Notes: generated by a model not told the origin, from the letters alone. A DNA stretch of 64,000 nt from Rhodamnia argentea (GCF_020921035.1 NC_063151.1:30448934-30512933), one strand, 5' to 3'. Shown: positions 36,385-48,634, counted from the first letter of the stretch. A program made the numbers and translations.

Positions 36385-37775
36385 ATACCAGAAATATCAA
36401 AAGTTGAGATACATCGCTCACTTTAATGCTAAAAATTTATTTTGGATTACTTAAGTGCTATATTTATAAAAAACGATCTTCTCAATGCCAACTTTGATGT
36501 GTTTAGTCGAAAATCCAATGTGGCCTTTTTTTTTTACTAATATCTTAGGCGACGTGAGATGCCAGGGGGTTCATTCAACATCTCAAGTATAAACGACGCC
36601 GTTAAATGCCTTTCTTCCCCTGCATAAAAACCCTAATTCGCTCAATTGGAAGAGAACCCCTAATTTCAAACCCTAACCGGCCATTGAACCCAAATCTACA
36701 CTCTATTTCGGTTTGCCCCCAAAACGAGCAGCTCAAACTTCAGCAGCAGGTTAAATTTGTTCCAACGAAGCAAATTTGAACTCCAAAGCCACGATCCTTT
36801 TTGGTCCTCAATTCCAGAGTAAACTCTCCAAACTCCAACATCCAAGAGGAGACAAATTCCGCCACTCCCTGTTCATTTGCTTTTCAAATCTTCTCATCAT
36901 TTGTTGCCTCTCCTCTATGTACGCTTGTCTTCTTCTCTACACTCAAGCCTTCTCCTCTGGAGTTTTGTCTTCGATCCGGACAGATTCACACGAGGTGGGA
37001 GGGCGCTTGCTCTCAACATAAAGAGCCGATCGTGGGTCAGCTCATGGAAGCAGTGAAATGACTTGTCAGCGAAACTGGGTAGCCGGAAAAAGACAACAAG
37101 TGATGACCGAACAGGAGGATAATGGATGGAGGTGAGACCATTGGAAGTGGAAGATGACGGAACAAGGGGCCACCGTTGAGAAATGCCGTGGGGAGGTGGT
37201 AGATTACCGAGATGGAGGACGCCGGGCTAAGATTGGAGATCGCAGGTGAGGGACGCCGCAAGTGTTGGAGGCCGACGACGTCGCGGAGTGAACAGGGGAA
37301 AAGTGCTGCAGCGACGACGTCACCTTTTCTCTATGTTGCTCCCTTCTCTCTCTCTCTTTGCGTTTCTTCTTTGGCTTTTCTACATGTGCAGAAACTGTTA
37401 GCCGAGCAGCAAGGATTGAAGGACAACGATCCACTTTGGTCCTCAATTCTTTTTTTTCTTTTTAAGGTTCGATGTCTTTTTTCTTTTTCGGGTCAAGCTA
37501 TGAAACGAAACGGTGTCGTTTTGGGACTATCGTGCGATGTTGGTGAAGCGGTTTCGTTTTGCAAGTCGACGTGGATGATTTTTTTTTTATAAATATAATG
37601 CAAAATCCTTTAAAAAATTAATTAAAGAAGCAACGTCATAAATTTGGCCGGAATTTCACGCTAGATGCACTTAAATGATCATTTTTTTTTATTTGACACT
37701 TAAATGATCCGGTGAAAATTTTTTAATATTAAAGTGAGTGTCATACACAATTTTCTAACACTTCTGATGTCCTCC
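36385..37775. mobile_element. Mutator-like element carrying gene-like sequence
   Basis: The arms are approximate inverted repeats: left 'atacatcgctcactttaat...cttaagtgc', and right, in reverse complement, 'gtatgacactcactttaat...catttaag'. They match the family of the 18166-19145 element. The interior (about 36590-37570) differs. It has two AAACCCTAA teloboxes (36627-36680), a CT-rich leader-like stretch, and a T/C-rich tract ending in 'ctacatgtgcag' that resembles an intron acceptor. This is typical of captured gene 5' sequence (Pack-MULE). The source gene was not recognised, and no intact protein is encoded. End positions are approximate. Confidence 0.5.
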
Positions 37776-37804
37776 TCCCAAGTTATACGCTTGCATCATG
37801 TTGC

Positions 37805-38830
37805 AAAATTATACTATTTTCAGCCATAATTTGCAGCTTTCCTCGAGCACACTCACAATCATCAACAACTTCTCATGGTGTTTGGCAAATTCAGTCCAAG
37901 TCATGGCCTTACATGCCATATCTTGAAAGATATTATTTGTGCTCTCACTTCTTTGTGTAGATCTAATTCCCGTAGAAAAGAAATTACCATTTTTCAGCTT
38001 GCTTCTCGGAATGTTCGACAAATTTAGTCAAAGTCTTACATGCCGTATCTTGAAATACATTATTTGTGCTTTCACTTCTTTGTGTAGATCTAATTCTCGC
38101 AGAAAAGAAATCACGGCCAAGTGCAGGACACCAATTATGACGCAGGCCATACAAACTATCCAACCACTTGTTGTCATCCAAGTTCCACTCTTGACCCATA
38201 GCTACCCAAGTATTCTCCATTTCACGTTCGGATTCGTAATGATATAGAAGCTTTTACCAATATTTATCACGAAAACCTAGCTTCGCAATAAGATGCGTAG
38301 CATTTTTCGCTATATGCCATACGCATAAGCGATGATCATAATTCAACCAAAAAAAAAAAAAAAACAGTTCTAATAGCATTTGTCATGGCATGATCTTGAT
38401 AAGTGAAAAAAGTGTTGGGTGCTTTATTACCCATTACCCCTGAAAAAAAAAGAATCGAAATGCTCAAACAAAAGAATCAATCATTTCATCCAACAAAAAG
38501 GCATAACCAAAGAGAACATTTTCTCAACTATGATTCAAGCTAACAAAAGGTGCACATATCATATTGTGCTTACTGTACATTAAGTGATATCAAATGCCAC
38601 CACATTCTACAAAACTTGCATAGTCCATGTTGGATACACCATCAGACCGAAAGAAATTGACCAGTCTCTCTATTCCTCATCCAATTGAAATGTATAAGAA
38701 AAAATTGATTCCAATTTGATCGTAAGTAATTAACATGGTCAATAAAACTTTGACAATCCTCCAAACTAATAAGGCTCCTCCCTTTTTATTGTAAGAAATT
38801 TTGACAATCACGTAATGTAAAGTCAACACT
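37805..38830 (-). pseudogene. FAR1-related / MULE transposase-domain pseudogene
   Basis: Reading the minus strand from 38830 downward gives a broken FAR1/FHY3-type protein. LVNFFRSDGVSNMDYASF, VLFGYAFLLDEMIDSFV, the 'NKAPNTFFTYQDHAM' segment, 'DHRLCVWHIAKNAT' and 'RSTQRSESTNN' appear in family order. FAR1 proteins derive from Mutator transposases, and these are parts of the MULE domain. The frame is interrupted by stop codons and an A-run. The RSTQRSESTNN region is duplicated with a 127-bp offset (near 37911 and 38038), which itself shifts the frame. N-terminal DNA-binding and intact C-terminal regions are missing. It is not functional as a protein. Confidence 0.8.
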
Positions 38831-39309
38831 GTCTGATCTTCTCGCTGCTACCCTAAGGTAGGAATCTGCTTCCGTAAAGCCCTTACACCAGCCCTGAGTT
38901 GCTAGACCCGGGGCGGTTGGGCGGGTCAAGTCCGGGTCTTGGCAAGGACAGAGCTTTGACGAGAGGAATGGAGAGGCGAGAGCGAGAGGATGAAGGTGGA
39001 GTTGGGGAAGGAGCGTTCTGGCAAAGAGCAAAATTACGATTTTTGGTCGTTCTCTTTTGTCCGAAAGGAGAAGGTGGATTGAAGGAGGAGAGAGAGGAGC
39101 TGGGCGGCCATTTCAAAATTTTTTTTTTTCACAAAGCTGCTGTGCATTTATGATTCGCAAGGTATTTTATTTAATTACCATACTTTGCCACGTGTCAAAC
39201 CATGAGTAGTCAAGTCCACCACTGACGTGGCGCTTTGACACCAATGAATATTTTCTTATGCCGAGACGAAGGATATATTCAAGGAGCGTTAGAATATTTT
39301 GCTGTTAGA

Positions 39310-39830
39310 GTGCCGTCAAATGAGGAAGTGGGGCTAGACCAAATGATGTAGCTGTAGAAGACGGGGTTTCTTGGGATTGTACTGATTCAGGCGCGGTTGA
39401 TTTCCGCCGGAGCGTTTAGGAGTTCAAGAATCAGAAGTGGTTGAATTCGTAGAAATGTGGACATTTCAAATGCTCTAATTGACATGTATGTAAACTGAGA
39501 ATGCTTGAAGGATGGTCATGACATGAGTTTTTTAATAGTACAGGGTAATGACCGATTGTATTATGAGAATTGTTCTAAAAGCTTTGGCTATCAGATGAAA
39601 GTATGGTTTAATATTTGATCGGAGCAATCTTTTTTTTTTTTTTTTTTTTTGGTCCATCACATGTGTGCAGACACTTGAGCTTCGCAGACATGGGCTCCAA
39701 GTTTTTCCCACGAACGACTAGAGATTACCAAGTAGTTCCGAAAATCGAGCGCTGTGGTTGTATGGTTGATCTCTTTGCGAGAGCAGGGCTCCTTCAAATT
39801 ACACGCTCATGAACTTCACAAGAACAATGA
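39310..39830 (+). pseudogene. Degraded PPR protein fragment
   Basis: Broken plus-strand frames contain pieces typical of plant PPR proteins: PNDVAV, CTDSGAVDF, ISNALIDMY (near 39465-39490) and GCMVDLFARAGLL (near 39754-39792). Stops and frameshifts separate them, and a long T-run (39631-39650) interrupts the sequence. There is no full PPR array and no start. It is a remnant of an RNA-binding organellar-type PPR gene. Confidence 0.6.
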
Positions 39831-40391
39831 ACCTTTCTGAAGTAGCAAACAAGACAAGTTTGGAAGTTGACAGAGATCTCAACGAGGAGAAGATGGCTGT
39901 CTGTCAGAAGCATACTCAAGCAAATGAGGTTGTGATGATATGCTTCTGATATTTCGGTAATCTTCCGGGCGCGGAGGAGGATGAGAAGGAGATGGAGATT
40001 TTTTTTTTTTTTTTTTGTCAGCCAGATATTAGCACTAGTCTGTGATCAATTTACAGAGAAACTGGAACCATGTTTAGGATCATGTTTTATCTTTGCATTT
40101 ATGAAAACTAGCCGACAGCTTTGAAGTTCATATCAGACCATTGCTGGTACAGAAGAGGCGATTGGGCGAGACCGGTTCTGATCACATCAATTAAATTTGG
40201 TATCATTCAATTGAAAGAAAACTTTGTAACATAACAATCTTGTGTAAATAGGTCTTTTGACCAAGCCTTAAATGCGAAATTTGATGTCAAATTTACAATC
40301 AGTTTCGAGGTTCCCCAACGAGCAAATGTTTGTCAACTAGAGCTGTTCCATCTTCTCCAACATGTTTGGCTTCCCGAACCCTAAATATGGA

Positions 40392-40423
<32 letters not shown>

Positions 40424-40479
40424 CCCGAGGGAACATTGACAGTCTTTAAAACATTTACATAGCATTCCCCACCCGGACA
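39831..40479. other. Intergenic, 3' side of the OPT gene
   Basis: No gene is seen. It contains a T-run near 39998-40016 and the ATC microsatellite listed separately. Confidence 0.5.
40392..40424 (+). repeat. (CAT)n microsatellite
   Basis: About eleven perfect trinucleotide units in the 3' flank of the OPT gene. Confidence 0.9.
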
Positions 40480-43413
40480 TTATCTTATGAGCGGACAGCC
40501 CTTCTTCACGACTCCAGGGGCTGTAGGGCAAGAAGCCAACGGGCAATGATCGTCGTTCATAAGTCCCCACCATTGCGGGCCGCTAATATCTTGCTGTTGG
40601 AGGGAGAAATAGAGCAGCACTCCCAGGAAGGCGACGCCGGCATCCAGACCAGCAGATAGGATGTAGTTGTACCGAGCCCACCACCCCTTGAACCTTTTGT
40701 AGATGTAGAAGTTGAAGAACATCCCAACCGCACCCCAAGTCAGATAGTGCACGGCTTTTGCTGGTGGCATGCTCTGTGTAGCTCCTAGGATGATTGGCAG
40801 GTTTATGTACTGGATCCACTTCTGGTTGGGGAATTTTCGCGACAGGTACCAGAAGGGCACCGGAGCAAGGAATCCGACAAGGAAGAACCAGTTCATCTCC
40901 GGGTAGATCCCGAGCGGTCCGAACATTCGGAGCGGCCCGACCACTCCCCAGATGATGGAAGCGTTGTAGAAGACATCGTCTCCAGGGCATGTCCAAGGGC
41001 TTCCCTCCGGTAGGAGGTCTGTGTTGCAAATGTTGTCTATGCTGCTGAGAAGCCACCATGCCGTCGAGAAGTACACACTTGACGCAACAAGAGTCCCCAC
41101 CAACTGCAGCATGGGAAAATTCACAACAATCTCACATGAGTCTCGGTTCGAAAGCATGCCGATCCATTCGAAAGTTTTTCGAATTGTGTGGTAATATTAC
41201 CTGAACGACGAACATTGATTTGGGAGGGACCTTCATGTAGTGACCTAACTTGAAGTCCGACAGAAACGTGAGAGCTTGGGTCATGCTGATGTACCCGTAC
41301 GTCTTGAATGCTACATTAGCGAGAGGCTTCCCCGGATACATATACCCTATGACCAACTCCGTGATCACGTTCAACCCCGGCGCCTGCAGAAAATGCAATT
41401 CACCGTTGAGAAATTGCTTCTATCGACTAGAACTTTCGTGTTGCCTATATATATGTATTATATGGATTACCGTGTTTGTCGTGGCGGCGATGATCCCAAT
41501 AGGTAAAGTGAAGAAAAATGCCATCGCGCACGCGAGCAGAACTCCCCACCACGGCAACTGGAGCTGGTGGTTGAAACCTTCGCACGCCCACAGAGCGAGC
41601 GCCACCATTGCGACCAAGATTATGTGAAACCACCACTGAGGCACGGCTTCATAGTTCTCCTTCATGATCCTTGTGTGCACATCTCCAAATTGACCATGCA
41701 ATGTTTCTGTTGTCTTCTTCCACATCTTCACTATCGTTCTGACCAAGCAAATTTCGTTAGCACAGAATCCGCTTTCAGGGAGTGGACAAACTGAAAAAAC
41801 AAGAAGAAGAGTCACGACAAGAAAGAACCGAAGAAGCTTACTTTCCGTGGAAAAGGGCGACATGCGAAATCGTAGCTGACAAGGTTGCGAAGCTCAACCC
41901 ATAAGTGACGGCAAACATGACGCTCAGGTAAAGTTTGCTATAACCATTATAGGCCTCCATGTCGATGTCGAAAGTCTGGGCATTGAGGATCCGAGTAATG
42001 TTGTAGTTGTCGCCGGTCGAGTCGAAAGTATGGGAGGATACGATGGGGAACCGTTTGGCTTCGTATGTATTGGTCCAATACAGGATGGGGAGAGCAACAT
42101 AGACCATCAAGAAGAAACCGACAAGGACGTTGACGATGGCGAAGCCTGGGTAGGCCAAGGGGCTGCCCAAGAATCCGGCGACCGTGGACCAGTCGAGGCC
42201 GAACGAGCCCAAGCCGAGGCCGTGGAGGCCGGAGCCGATTTGCTGGGCCGTGATCGACTTCGTCCATATCAAGCAAACAATGGAGATGGCAGATATCGAA
42301 GGGACAAAGTAGGCTGGAATCAGATAATAACCAAAGCTTGCTATGAAGATCATTATGAAGAATTGGAGCCTTGTATGTCCTCCCTTGGGTCTCTTTTCCT
42401 TCTCATGCAAAGCGCTGGATGTTACCCAAGTTGGTAATTGCAAACAAAAAACAAAAGTCAACGTTATATTCCAAGGAGAATGGAAGCTGAAGATTTCGAA
42501 TTGTGAAAGAAAAAAAGGACGAGAAAAGAAAGTACCTGAAGAGCGAGACCTGTACGAGGTTTGAGGGCCACCACATGTAGGGAGAGTCCACCAGGTATTT
42601 TCTGAACAAGCCGGCCCAGCCATACCCAAGCATCTGAAGTGTACACGATGATAGCTTTATCGACCCATCTCATATCATGATTCAAGATGAAAATCAGGAT
42701 CTTTGCAAGGACATACCTGAGTAGTCTGTGACAGCATGAAGGCCGCGATGATATGGAGACCCTTGTGATAGAAAGCCTTGACCATCGTGACTATGTGCAC
42801 TGCATAGACTCCGCCCGCCCCCGAGTTCGCGAATATGGTGATCAGGACATGTTCTTTCAGATTGAAAGGTCCCGGGTTCAACGAGAAGGACCATTTCGTG
42901 AAGGGGACCTGGATCTGCCTCGAAGGGAGCGTCGCAGCCATCAGTTTTCCTACGGGAAGCGCCACAATCTGTACCGCAACTGAGGAGATGTAGATCTGGT
43001 TCGAACGGTAGCCGAAGAATTGGTTCACGAAGGCCAGGGCAACGCAAGAGAATAGTCCAAGGACCCATGTCCTGAACGTCAAGGCGGGCAGCGACGGGTC
43101 GTCCTCGGTCGAAACAGTGAGGCGCACCTCCTCAATCGGGCAGTCATTGTAATCATCGGTTCCTGCACGGTAAGCCATCGAATCCAATCACAAAACCAGA
43201 ACAAGAGCTCTCTGTTTTCCTCCTCTGTTCTCATTCCTTCATATACCAAACTGGTGAATGGTTCAGTCGTCGGAAATTCGACCGGAAAAAAGGGGAAAAA
43301 GAGCACAAAGGAATGCCACACGGCGATGGCGAGAGAAAAAGCTTACGAGAGACTTCGATGGAGGATTGCAGGTTTTCAGGAGACTTTGAACCATTCGCCT
43401 CAAAACCTGCCAT
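40480..43413 (-). CDS. OPT-family oligopeptide transporter (OPT1/OPT5-like)
   Basis: Seven minus-strand exons: 43413-43347, 43162-42717, 42633-42536, 42414-41842, 41738-41471, 41383-41201, 41103-40480. All introns are GT-AG, and the exons join to 752 aa, the usual size. It is a multi-span membrane protein. Family marks are [10 protein letters not shown] near the N-terminus, the NPG motif in [10 protein letters not shown] (118-120), [20 protein letters not shown], and KVPPK (535-539) for the KIPPR motif. Family members carry tetra-/pentapeptides, glutathione or metal chelates with protons across membranes. The substrate here is unknown. Exon 4 begins with SALHEKE where relatives have RALHEKE, a change at the splice junction. 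The gene seems intact, with a TATA-like box at 43486-43492. Confidence 0.93.
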
Positions 43414-43485
43414 CTTCTCCCTCTCTCTCTGCCCTGCCCTCTGTTTGAATGGGGGAAGCCTGTGGTATACCACTCTCAGGAGCCG

Positions 43486-43492
43486 TATTTAT
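43486..43492 (-). promoter_or_regulatory. TATA-like box of the OPT gene
   Basis: GCATAAATACGG on the minus strand, about 75 bases upstream of the ATG. This leaves a short CT-rich leader. Confidence 0.45.
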
Positions 43493-43499
43493 GCAAGAA

Positions 43500-44385
43500 C
43501 CGACTCTGAGGATTCACTAAATATAATCTTCTACCAACCGCTTTTCAAGGCTGAATCTTCCCGCTCTTACCTAATTATAGAACCAGCACCAGAGACGCAA
43601 TGGTACTGAATCCTCGGACTCCCTATATTTGTAATTCGTGTACCAAAGGGCAGTTTCGCGTCATTGTTCATTCCGTACGAGGGTCGTGTCCACTTTCCTT
43701 CCTTACCTGGAGAGGCAGTAAGAATCTCGGTTTAGCCAGTGAAGATCATAACAACGAGCTTTGGTGGATGATTCTCCATCCCTCAACGTACAAAACGGGT
43801 GAATGTTTCCCGTCCTAGAGGCCACATTCATTTCTAGGAATTTAAGGTTTCGTGAAGAGGGCGATTGCCGATTGGAAACAGGCTGGGATCGTTCTCGACT
43901 TGCCCGAATTCACGGGATTGATCGAGCTGTCGTAGCTTGAAATTTAAGGAAACCTTGCAACTTTCTTTCGTACAGGAGTGATTTGGTTGGCATGCAAGCA
44001 TCAGTGACCATATAGTATTACTTGCATAATACCGAATTCATGTTCAACCCTTACAAAAGAGGAACTTTTGCATGAAAAAAAGTTCTTGAAATGTGGTTCA
44101 AGCTGCCACAGTATCCACTTAATTTGAATCTTCCTAATTAGATCTTATCACTAAAGTTAGTGGTCATTAAACTCAGGTATTTAATAGCTTTTCCATCAAT
44201 TGAAAAAAAAAATCTTAGTTGTGGTTATTAAATGTTTTGGTCATTCATTTCTTTAAAATTATGAGCCATCTTTTATTAGTGAATTTTCAATTATACAAGC
44301 ATAACCAATTACAAACATAGTAATCGAATTGAGCTTTAATAGAAGGTTATCAATAGAGCTCATGCATTAGGGTGCATTTCATCAA
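43500..44385. other. Upstream region of the OPT gene
   Basis: No gene is recognised. Moderate composition to about 43980, then AT-rich sequence. It presumably holds the OPT promoter. Confidence 0.45.
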
Positions 44386-45058
44386 GGGAGAATTACTAAA
44401 AAAAGTCATAAACATATTGCAATTGTGCCAATTCGGTCCTAAACCTTGTCCTTTTTTTTTTCAATTGAATCTAAAATCTTTTGCATTTTTGTCAATTCAA
44501 TTCGTCCGGCCAATTGTGGTTGGAAATTGTTGATGTGGCACGGCCGGCGCCGACTCAATAATTGGCCGATTGGAAGTAGAAGGAAAAAAAAAATATATAT
44601 ATATATATGTGTATATTAAAATGTCCATATCACCGATTTCCCTATAGAAATCTAGCGAGGCCGACCCTCGCGCTGGCAAGGGCAGCCTTGACGGGCGTTG
44701 CCGAGTGTCACTTGGGTTGACACTAGGGCCTCGGCGATCGCCCTCGCCCCGGTGAGGCCGACCATCCCCCGTGGTGGCGAGGGTGGTCCCCATTGGCCAT
44801 GGGTGTGCTGGTCACAGGAGGAAAGAGGAGGAAAAAAAAAGGAAAAAAAGAAATAAAAAATTAGAAAAATTGAAAATTATTAAAATGTTATTAAAAAAAA
44901 TCAACATCAACGCTAGTCGTGCCACGTAAACCGATCAATATCCACTTCACCAATATCCTGCCAAAATTAGCCGGAACGACTAAATTGGCTCTAGGTCAAA
45001 AGGTAAGAACTAAATTGGTACCAATTCAATAAGTTTAGGAATTTTTTGATATTTTCCC
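44386..45058. mobile_element. Inverted-repeat element with GC-rich core
   Basis: The left arm (gggagaattactaaaaaaag ... ttgtgccaattcggtcctaa) pairs over about 60 bases with the reverse complement of the right arm (gggaaaatatcaaaaaattc ... ggtaccaatttagttcttac). The GC-rich core at about 44640-44800 has CCCTCGC/GCGAGGG words. 'cggccggc' words mark the arm-core junction. No coding sequence. The target duplication was not resolved. Confidence 0.65.
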
Positions 45059-45649
45059 ATAATTTTTACCAAGAAAGACAGCTAAGCTGGATTTGAAATC
45101 TCTCTTTAGCCAAATATCTTTGAATTCTTGATATTTTACGATAATAGAAGGAGTCACTTCTGCATGAAGATATTTTAATATCTATTTAGCTATTAGTAAT
45201 ATGCGAGTGAAATCCATGCGTAACAAAGCTGTAATTGACACGATTACATAGGCTACTATGTCTATTTAAGACTTTTATTTTAGAGTGAAGCAATACAATA
45301 ATTTAAAATAGGTTAACAATTAGACGTCACTTGAGAAAGTCAATTAATATCCCACATTTATGCATGAGCTCGTACAATTTATGTACGTGCCATGGTCGAT
45401 CTTCTATAATCATATAAAATGTATAAGATATGTGAAGCTATTTGTAAATGTGGAATAAATCCAATCATGATAAAAGGAAGGCCTATTAGGTAATAGGTAT
45501 GGTCAGAGCTTTGAAGTTGACGTATCTCGAAATCTGCATGAAACGATCGAAAGTATGAGGAAAATGATCGGACAAGAAATGCAACGGTCACGAGAATGTC
45601 CGGACAAGCGGTTTTTTCTTCGATGAAGGTGGTCGGGTCATCCAAAAAG

Positions 45650-46110
45650 AACGAACGGAGGCTTGTGAGGCCCTCGCCGGCGACACCCCTGTTGGCCATT
45701 AAAAGGGGCTTGCAGGCCCTTGTTGGCCACAACAAGGACGTGTGAGCTCTCGCTCAGGTCTGGCGAGGCAGCGCAACCATCATTCACCCCAGACGAGGGC
45801 TGGCGAGGGCATCAAGTCCTCACGTGTGCAAGTGACCTCGGTCAGCCACAATCGAAACTACAGACCGGCTATGAAAAACAACAAAAAAAGAAAAAGAAAA
45901 AGAAAAAGAAAAAGATTAGAAAAAATTTAAAAGCAATGCAGAAATTATCCATGTTAGTGCTAAAAATGTCACGTAAAATAGCCGACATCCACATGTCGGC
46001 GTTCGGGCCAAAATTGACCGAAAGGATTATATTGATAAATTGTCAAAAGGTTAATAATTGAATTGTAAAATTAAAAAATTTATGACTAAATTGGCATTTG
46101 TACAATAGAT
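45650..46110. mobile_element. Partial relative of the 44386-45058 element
   Basis: A GC-rich block (45655-45850, with 'ggccctcgccgg' and 'gacgagggctggcgagg') is followed by a right arm (gacatccacatgtcggcg, then actaaattggcatttgtaca) matching that element family. The left arm is not clear. Confidence 0.45.
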
Positions 46111-46494
46111 TTTAATTTTTTTTTTTATAATTTTCTCCAAACGAAAAAGGCCGAGATAGATAATAAGATTGTATCGAAAGAGAAGGTCACAATATGCACT
46201 ATGTGGTTTGATTAGAGGTTCGATTGTATCGAATGACAAGGTCACAATATTCACTATATGACATGGTTAAAAGTTTATCCTTTTTCATCTTCGATTAGTG
46301 ATGGATTGAGTACATGTGGAAGAAGCAAGTCTACCCTCGCATCTGACTGCGATAATATAGCCATATTATATGGTATTACATAGTGGTAATAACCATTCAC
46401 ATTATGGAAAATGTCTTCTATAAGCATCTTTTATAGCGCTTACAAACTCGTCTAGCTTTTTTTTTTTTTTTTAACTTATCTATGATTAGTTTAA

Positions 46495-46690
46495 ATCAGG
46501 AATAATTGTCCAAAAATCCTAGATCTATTGCACTTTTGCTAATTCAATCATAAATCTTTTAACTTTGTCAATTGAGTCCTAAATATTTTTACATTTGTCA
46601 ATTGAGTCCATCTAGCCATTTTTGACCGGGCATAGCCTATGTGGATGACAATCGTCATATATGATACGGCCGGCGCTGATATGGATAACA
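46495..46690. repeat. Single arm of the same inverted-repeat family
   Basis: 'ttgtccaaaaatcctagatc', 'gtcaattgagtcctaaatat' and 'ggccggcgctgatatgg' follow the left-arm order of the 44386 element. No core or right arm follows. Confidence 0.4.
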
Positions 46691-47227
46691 TATAATATGC
46701 CATTCTTTTGCTCGTGCTATAGTGTAATATTTTTAAAGACCCAGTGAATCTTTCCTTAGTAGCGTGGACGTATATCCTTTTTTAGAGGAAAAAAAAAAGC
46801 AAGAGAAATCGTGTCCATATTCACGTGCAAATACAGCTTGAGGTACTTTCACTTCCCTTAATCATCTCTATGAGCAATGACTATCTTCATTTTGATGATT
46901 GCAATGCTTACGCATTAAGTTTAAATAAGCTTATCCTAGCTTCAAGCACGGTAGGAATCTCCATCAAGTTGTTTTCTACTAATAGTTTGTGCAAGTGAGA
47001 CTAATTCGTTTTTATATTCCACTTGATAATGTTTTCGATATGACTCGAAGGATTCCTTTAATCATGCTACATAATGAAAGACTACTAGATTTTAGTATTA
47101 GGTTACTCTGTTAACATATGAACACTAGATCAATTGCTTTTCCAATCTACGAGGATCTCGCACCGTCATGTTTCATGGCACGATTTCCTCGAATGAAAAT
47201 GGGAAAACATGTCTTAGAGGGAAATGC

Positions 47228-47650
47228 GACAGTATTATTATGGGCGGTACAATCTCAATCGTAAATTCATACACCATCACCACGCGTTTTGTATAAAACA
47301 CTCATTAATTAGAAGATTGCGTAGTGAGAAATAATTGATAGTACTATCGGACTAGCAGCTTCCCAACTTAAACATGCACCCTCCTCTCCTTTCTAAGATT
47401 TAGCGCAAAAATGAAGAGATGATAGGATCATGGACATATCCTTCTTCAATTTGATTAATTTTTCGTAGATCCACCCACCATCACCGCGTATTTTCCATAA
47501 AACACTAATTGATTAGGAAATCATGTGGTTAGAAATAACCGATAATCTTGTTTGACTAGCAACTTCCCAACTTAAACATGCACCCTCCTCTCCTTTGTAA
47601 GATTTAGCGCCAAAATGAAGATAAAACGTTGGCTCTCATGATCGGTTCAT
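47228..47650 (+). repeat. Direct repeat of about 205-bp period
   Basis: The unit 'caccatcaccacgcgttttg ... taaacatgcaccctcctctc ... gatttagcgcaaaaatgaag' at 47271-47415 is repeated at 47474-47620. A relative of the first half forms both arms of the element at 58222-59066. It is non-coding. Confidence 0.55.
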
Positions 47651-48560
47651 GGATGTATCCTTTCAATTTGATTAATGTTTCGTTCTTTAGAACAAGATCG
47701 GGAATTGATTGTAGCTTTAGAGAAGTGCACACGCCCAAAAATCGGGTCATATTCTATCACTAAATGAGGAAAGTTGACAAATCATTCTGGTTTATATCAC
47801 AATTAATCAATGCTTTTGTATTCATCAAATATTATCCATAATCTCGCGAGACTCTTCATTCACGTGTTCCTCCTATCTTGGAGGATTTTAATGGGCATAC
47901 TAAAGGGTGAAAATATTTAATTAGGGAGCAAATGAGAATCGAAAAGATTTGAATTTATGATCTTCATATTAGACTTTATGAGATCGCTATTAATTATTTA
48001 AAAATTTAAGTTGTTTGATAAAAATATGTTTTAATAATTAATTTTTCAATCAATATTGTAAAGCGAATCCCTTTCGAGACGAAAAGAATCTCGAAACATG
48101 CATGTTCTTTTCCCCTTTTTTTATACTTATCCATTGTCTTGGCTATTATAAAAGTTAAAAGACTGATTTGATTTTGGTGGCATAGAGATGGCGTAAACTT
48201 TAAGACTGAAAGATAAGATGGTGGGCTGTTGTGGACGACAATTCTCATCTTCAGTTCCTTGCTCGCGGAAGTCCTCCTAGGATAAGATTCTCGAGTTTGG
48301 ATTTCCGCCGCGCCTGTAAGTTTTTTGATCAGATCCAATCCCATGACGTGCCAACGAGCGGTTGCTCTCTACTCCGACGACGATGGGGATGGGCAGCCGA
48401 ATGATACAATTGGCCAATTTTGGCGTTTTGTTCGGTTTCTCTGTCCCTCCCCATTCTACTCTGGGGATGTGACTCGTCGACCGTGTCCGGGACCTCCCCA
48501 CCATTTCTTCTGCATTGGTAGGTCCCCGCAGCAGTCCTTTTCATTGCACTCTTTGAAAAA
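47651..48560. other. Upstream region of the CslE gene
   Basis: No gene is recognised. The frames on the minus strand at 48006-48544 lack family resemblance. Confidence 0.45.
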
Positions 48561-48566
48561 TAAACA

Positions 48567-48634
48567 AAACCCTAATCCCCCATATATATCAAGTGTGTGT
48601 GTGTGTGTGTTAGAGAGAGAGAGAGAGAGAGAGC
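48567..48634 (+). promoter_or_regulatory. CslE core promoter: telobox, TATA box, GT/AG repeats
   Basis: AAACCCTAA (48567-48575) is followed by a TATATAT box (48583-48589). Then come a (GT)n run (about 48593-48610) and an (AG)n run (about 48612-48633) that would form the start of the leader, just before the ATG at 48645. Confidence 0.5.

Noticed and set aside
38883..39153. GC-rich frames on both strands next to the FAR1 pseudogene
   Set aside because: Overlapping frames with no domain; compositional.
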